Shown in pieces: positions 5,959-8,341 of a stretch of DNA of 8,341 nt; positions within the stretch are counted from its first letter, which is position 1, and each line of letters starts with the position of its first letter. The stretch lies in NCBI GenBank assembly GCA_964556665.1, contig CAZKXU010000110.1, positions 1 through 8,341 on the forward strand, written 5' to 3'. This DNA is from CAZKXU01 sp964556665 (lineage in GTDB: Bacteria; Bdellovibrionota_C; UBA2361; CAZKXU01). Below the pieces are notes generated by a model. The model was not told the origin of the DNA and searched no databases. It saw only the letters and a list, made by a program, of their open reading frames with translations. Position numbers and translations under genes: made by a program.

Positions 5959-6074
5959 ATATTAAGAAGTCGCTAACATTGTGTACAGTCATACATATAA
6001 AATAAGCTCTACAAGATCTTTATAGCAGTCAATACAGCGTACGCTGGCGACTTCGTTATAAAGATAACTTACGA
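5959..6074. other. Intergenic spacer with long-range inverted repeat and a 10-bp palindrome
   Basis: GAAGTCGC (5966-5973) is complementary to GCGACTTC (6047-6054), and the perfect palindrome AGCGTACGCT (6036-6045) lies just inside. These could fold into an intercistronic RNA structure between sctU and the 84-codon gene. It is too short to encode the missing SctU cytoplasmic domain, and no T-rich terminator follows. The role is unknown. Confidence 0.4.
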
Positions 6075-6668
6075 TTATTCATTTTCAGAAGCATCTCCCT
6101 CTTCAAGCATAATCCTACCGTAATTACAAAGCAAAGCTAAAAAAACTAAACAGACTAAGCTGCCAGCCAGAATACCTAATATACGCCTAAATATTAATGC
6201 GAGAGTATAGGCCGTCTGATCGCTTGAATATGCAAACAAAGATAATACCGATGAGATATTGAAGTATGTAAAGCCCAGTGAAAATATTATCCCTAGAGAT
6301 ATCGCACTTACGGCTGTTACTGTCTTGAAAAAGAACGGTGTAGGCTGCTTATTAAAAGGGTTGATAGCCGAGCCTTGCATTAGCACTTCAGCAGAAACTC
6401 TGCCCCTATTTCTAAGAAGACCAAAGAGCAATCCTAATAATGTAGTAAAGAGAGTAATTGTTATTAAGAGCTCTAACGCAGACCTCAATGTTGCTGCATT
6501 GAGCACTAAGGCACTATCATCAACAGAAAAAAGACTAAATAATTTTACTATCTGGCTCCAGCTAAAATAGTAAGTAGCTATAACAATAAGAGAAGTAAAA
6601 GCGCGTTGTGATAAATCTCCAAAGACGCGTTTACTGTTGCCAGCATTTATATATTCTTTGAATTCCAT
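6075..6668 (-). CDS. sctU: SctU/FlhB-family export protein, membrane domain only (no NPTH cytoplasmic domain)
   Basis: This 197-residue protein has four membrane segments at about 24-45, 64-86, 115-137 and 155-184. The diagnostic block between spans 2 and 3 is GRVSAEVLMQGSAINPFNK (89-107), matching the FlhB/SctU pattern 'GFxFSxExLxPxxxxINPxxG'. The gene order sctR-S-T-U supports the call. SctU normally wraps the SctRST export gate and carries a cytoplasmic domain of about 130-150 residues that autocleaves at NPTH to switch export substrates. Here the frame ends 13 residues after the last span with an acidic tail (LEEGDASENE). No NPTH sequence exists in this protein or the genes after it, and the N-terminal basic cytoplasmic leader is short. 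It may be a natural split with the C-domain encoded elsewhere (as with FlhX-like proteins), a degenerate gene, or an unusual switch-less system. It starts 3 bases after the sctT stop. Confidence 0.75.
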   Translation of the reverse strand: MEFKEYINAGNSKRVFGDLSQRAFTSLIVIATYYFSWSQIVKLFSLFSVDDSALVLNAATLRSALELLITITLFTTLLGLLFGLLRNRGRVSAEVLMQGSAINPFNKQPTPFFFKTVTAVSAISLGIIFSLGFTYFNISSVLSLFAYSSDQTAYTLALIFRRILGILAGSLVCLVFLALLCNYGRIMLEEGDASENE

Positions 6669-6671
6669 TTT

Positions 6672-7256
6672 CTAATGAAAGACTCCAAGACTGGATAAAT
6701 AGCTAGTCCCAAGTTCAGCCGACAAAAATGAGAAGATAAGAGTACTTGCCAAAGAGAGTGCTAGAGCAACCAACATAAACCTAAGACTCTCGTAAGGAAT
6801 TGCCACTGACTTACCCGTAGCCCACCTGAACGGCAACTCAAAGAGGAGGGAGATTGTCATGATTGAGAATGCCAGCAAGGCTGCACAGAATATAACCTTC
6901 GATAGTAGCGTTGAGGCAATGCCAAATATGTAAGCACCACTTTGCCCTGATTGTAGAGTAGTACTAAGGCCCAGGATTTGAAAAAAAGATTCACTATTTA
7001 ATAGCGAATAGCCACCTATAGCTAATGCAGTCGGCAAAAACATTGCTCTGTTGTTTACCGTAAAGCAGAAGCGCTCGAGTAACGCTGCGCTTATGTAGAT
7101 TGCTAACGGTATTGCTGAGAGCAATAACAAAATTAGTACTAGCTGTGTTGTGCCAATCTTAGAAAGGAGCAGACCAATTGCCAGCAGCAAAAACAATAAC
7201 GCCGGTGCAAAACCTCCCCAGACTGCCGCTAGTAATATCAATACAATAATCTCCAT
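6672..7256 (-). CDS. sctT: SctT/FliR-family export gate protein, short form
   Basis: This 194-residue, highly hydrophobic protein has about five membrane segments: 2-32, 37-60, 70-86, 108-140 and 158-182. SctT normally forms one subunit of the helical export gate with five SctR and four SctS, sitting in the inner membrane at the base of the needle. The second half, with SGAYIFGIASTLLSKVIFCA and SIMTISLLFELPFRWATG, resembles the C-terminal FliR/SctT spans 'LxxLFxxALxLALPVLxAxLxxExALGLxxR'. Primary sequence similarity is weak, and the assignment rests largely on its place between sctS and sctU. Family members usually have about 250-260 residues, so some 60 are missing, mostly from the N-terminal half. 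The ATG at 7254-7256 follows the sctS stop by 5 bases, so no upstream extension is likely. Confidence 0.72.
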   Translation of the reverse strand: MEIIVLILLAAVWGGFAPALLFLLLAIGLLLSKIGTTQLVLILLLLSAIPLAIYISAALLERFCFTVNNRAMFLPTALAIGGYSLLNSESFFQILGLSTTLQSGQSGAYIFGIASTLLSKVIFCAALLAFSIMTISLLFELPFRWATGKSVAIPYESLRFMLVALALSLASTLIFSFLSAELGTSYLSSLGVFH

Positions 7257-7261
7257 ATAAT

Positions 7262-7501
7262 CTAGCTCAACGCTGAGATCATCAGCGCAATGACTGTCTT
7301 TGAGATTAACGGATACATAGCGTATAAGGTCACAATCAACACTAAAAGCTTTAATCCATACGAAACCGCGCCGTCATGTATCGATGTTACAGCCTGTAGT
7401 ATACCTATCAATATAGCAGCAACAGTCATTACCAACAGAATGGGTAATCCAATTAGAGCCAAACTTTGTAACCCTTGACTGGCTAAATCAACACTGCTCA
7501 C
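7262..7501 (-). CDS. sctS: SctS/FliQ-family export gate protein
   Basis: This 79-residue protein has two membrane segments (about 13-38 and 48-70). The family core is GLPILLVMTVAAILIGILQA (18-37) then VTSIHDGAVSYGLKLLVLIV (38-57), matching FliQ/SctS 'sxPxLxxxLxVGLxISLxQAxTqIqExTLsFxPKLxxV'. Four copies join the SctR5-SctT1 complex to close the lower gate of the export channel. The length is normal. The start is GTG at 7499-7501, directly abutting the sctR stop (TAG then GTG). AGGGGGG inside the end of sctR, 9 bases upstream, serves as binding site. This tight join implies translational coupling of sctR and sctS. Confidence 0.92.
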   Translation of the reverse strand: MSSVDLASQGLQSLALIGLPILLVMTVAAILIGILQAVTSIHDGAVSYGLKLLVLIVTLYAMYPLISKTVIALMISALS

Positions 7502-8107
7502 CTAGAAATACCCCCCTAAAAGTTTCGTAGAAAGAAGGCTCCAGCCGTCAACAACTACAAAAAGCAGAATCTTTATTGGAAGACTTACAACATGCACTGA
7601 TAGCTGCGTAATGCCAAGTGACATCAATGCATTCACAGTAAGCAGATCGATCACAAGGAATGGGATAAGAAGCATTAGTCCCAACTCGAAAGCTTCCTTA
7701 AGTTGCGTGATCATAAAGGCAGCCAACTGTATGATCTCAACCTTATTCTCAGCTAACTTAACTGCTGCCTGCTTGGGTTCAACGCTAACTCTAAATTTCT
7801 CAATTTTCAATCTAACTGCTGTGTCTGTATGTTTTTCAATAAACGGTCGAAAACTCTTTAAAAGCTCATCATTATTTGCAGCTAGATCTGATTTTAGGAT
7901 CCCTTCTAAACCACCGGCATGCTCAAGCTCCGGGTCGGCAACAAACAAAGCCAAAGCAATCGAAAGTGCCAGCACTCCGACACCGATCCCTGCCCCGTGC
8001 AACCCCATACCGTAGCGTAAAATGCTAAGCGTAGTGAGTGTTTTAACAAATGAGGTAAACAACAATAATATCAAAAGCGCAGAGAGCGCACCGCCCAAGG
8101 TCATCAT
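7502..8107 (-). CDS. sctR: SctR/FliP-family export gate protein
   Basis: This 201-residue protein is the best-conserved T3SS component in the window. Motifs are TSFVKTLTTLSILRYGMGL (18-36), the periplasmic loop with SFRPFIEKHTD (85-95), LAAFMITQLKEAFELGLMLL (128-147), IPFLVIDLLTVNALMSLGI (148-166) and SLPIKILLFVVVDGWSLL (175-192). All are hallmarks of SctR/FliP. Five copies form the export-gate ring with SctT and SctS. The length is close to normal (about 215), the N-terminal region being slightly short. The start is at tandem ATG codons (8105-8107 and 8102-8104) without a good Shine-Dalgarno. An in-frame stop lies about 17 codons upstream, so no long extension is possible. It is the first gene of the leftward T3SS run. 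The 66 bases between it and the repeat at 8174 must hold its promoter unless transcription passes through the repeat. Nothing flagellar is visible nearby, so T3SS rather than flagellum is likelier but not certain. Confidence 0.93.
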   Translation of the reverse strand: MMTLGGALSALLILLLFTSFVKTLTTLSILRYGMGLHGAGIGVGVLALSIALALFVADPELEHAGGLEGILKSDLAANNDELLKSFRPFIEKHTDTAVRLKIEKFRVSVEPKQAAVKLAENKVEIIQLAAFMITQLKEAFELGLMLLIPFLVIDLLTVNALMSLGITQLSVHVVSLPIKILLFVVVDGWSLLSTKLLGGYF

Positions 8108-8173
8108 AGTAGGTATGATAACGGATGTTAGGACGAATGAGCTAGTAGAAATTCCTCTCTAAAAATCTTGCTT

Positions 8174-8341
8174 TACTGGGACCGCGGGCTTCCAGCCCGC
8201 AACGGATTATCTGCAAATTCGTATGCGGGCTGGACCACGCTTCGCGTGGACTTGTTGAAGCTTGCTTCGCAAGCATTTATCTTACGCTGCCTGGTAGCAG
8301 TGCTAGGCGCTCAGGTTACGCGAAGCGTAACTACTGAGCAG
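8174..8341. repeat. Second large GGGACC-type structured repeat, cut by the window edge
   Basis: It begins TACTGGGACCGCGGG (8174-8188), as at 5002, and runs in the same orientation to the end of the window, covering about two-thirds of the element. It keeps the arms CCAGCCCGCA (8192-8201) and TGCGGGCTGG (8224-8233), the CCACGC/GCGTGG, GCTTGC/GCAAGC and GTTACGC/GCGTAAC hairpins, and the flanking GCTCAG/CTGAGC stem. The segment between the 10-bp arms is inverted relative to the 5002 copy. The later GCCTGGTAGCAGTGC differs from GCCTGGGCAGTGC. The right end and terminal repeat are outside the window. Confidence 0.9.

Noticed and set aside
5959..6074. A frameshifted remainder of the SctU cytoplasmic domain after the sctU stop
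   Set aside because: The gap is only 116 bases, and no NPTH-like coding was found in it or in the next two genes.
7611..8015. A 134-codon + strand frame opposite sctR
   Set aside because: sctR is unmistakable by motif on the other strand; this is a shadow frame.
5002..8341. CRISPR array suggested by repeated GGGACCGCGGG and GCCCGC units
   Set aside because: The units are inverted pairs at element ends, with no regular spacing or spacers.

Overview
The window looks like chromosomal DNA of a diderm (Gram-negative-type) bacterium. Three things support this: an MgtC-type inner-membrane protein, an ArnT-like integral-membrane glycosyltransferase, and a run of type III secretion (T3SS) export-apparatus genes. 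Base composition is moderate, roughly mid-40s percent GC by eye. I cannot name the phylum from sequence alone.

Layout. At the left, a + strand mgtC/sapB-like gene (70-543) converges on a - strand ArnT/PMT-type glycosyltransferase (550-2313). A 512-base gap (2314-2825) follows. It holds a short copy of a GGGACC-type inverted-repeat element and, missed by ordinary ORF length cut-offs, a 39-codon gene for a single-span hydrophobic peptide (2567-2686, -). The peptide's ribosome binding site and start codon can be locked in a hairpin with the predicted 5' end of its own mRNA. Next come two divergent genes for sigma-70-like proteins: 2826-3671 on - and 3859-4650 on +. A translationally coupled 111-codon gene of unknown function (4647-4982, +) follows the second.

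A 241-bp structured repeat (5002-5242) with 15-bp perfect terminal inverted repeats separates this block from the T3SS block. The T3SS genes all lie on the - strand and are transcribed right to left. In order they are sctR (7502-8107), sctS (7262-7501), sctT (6672-7256), an sctU membrane-domain-only gene (6075-6668), an 84-codon helical gene (5704-5958) and a TPR gene (5261-5701). The last two resemble the small chaperones of T3SS needle assembly. sctRST would build the core export gate, with sctU as the substrate-switch subunit. This SctU has no cytoplasmic NPTH autocleavage domain, and SctT is clearly short for its family. A second copy of the large repeat begins at 8174 in the same orientation and runs off the window edge, so the T3SS block is bracketed by direct repeats.

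Most unusual points: the small membrane-peptide gene with a self-sequestering leader, which has the architecture of a type I toxin or a leader-regulated small protein; the SctU lacking its autoprotease domain; the inverted 21-bp loop between otherwise parallel repeat copies; and the divergent pair of sigma-like genes next to the T3SS genes.
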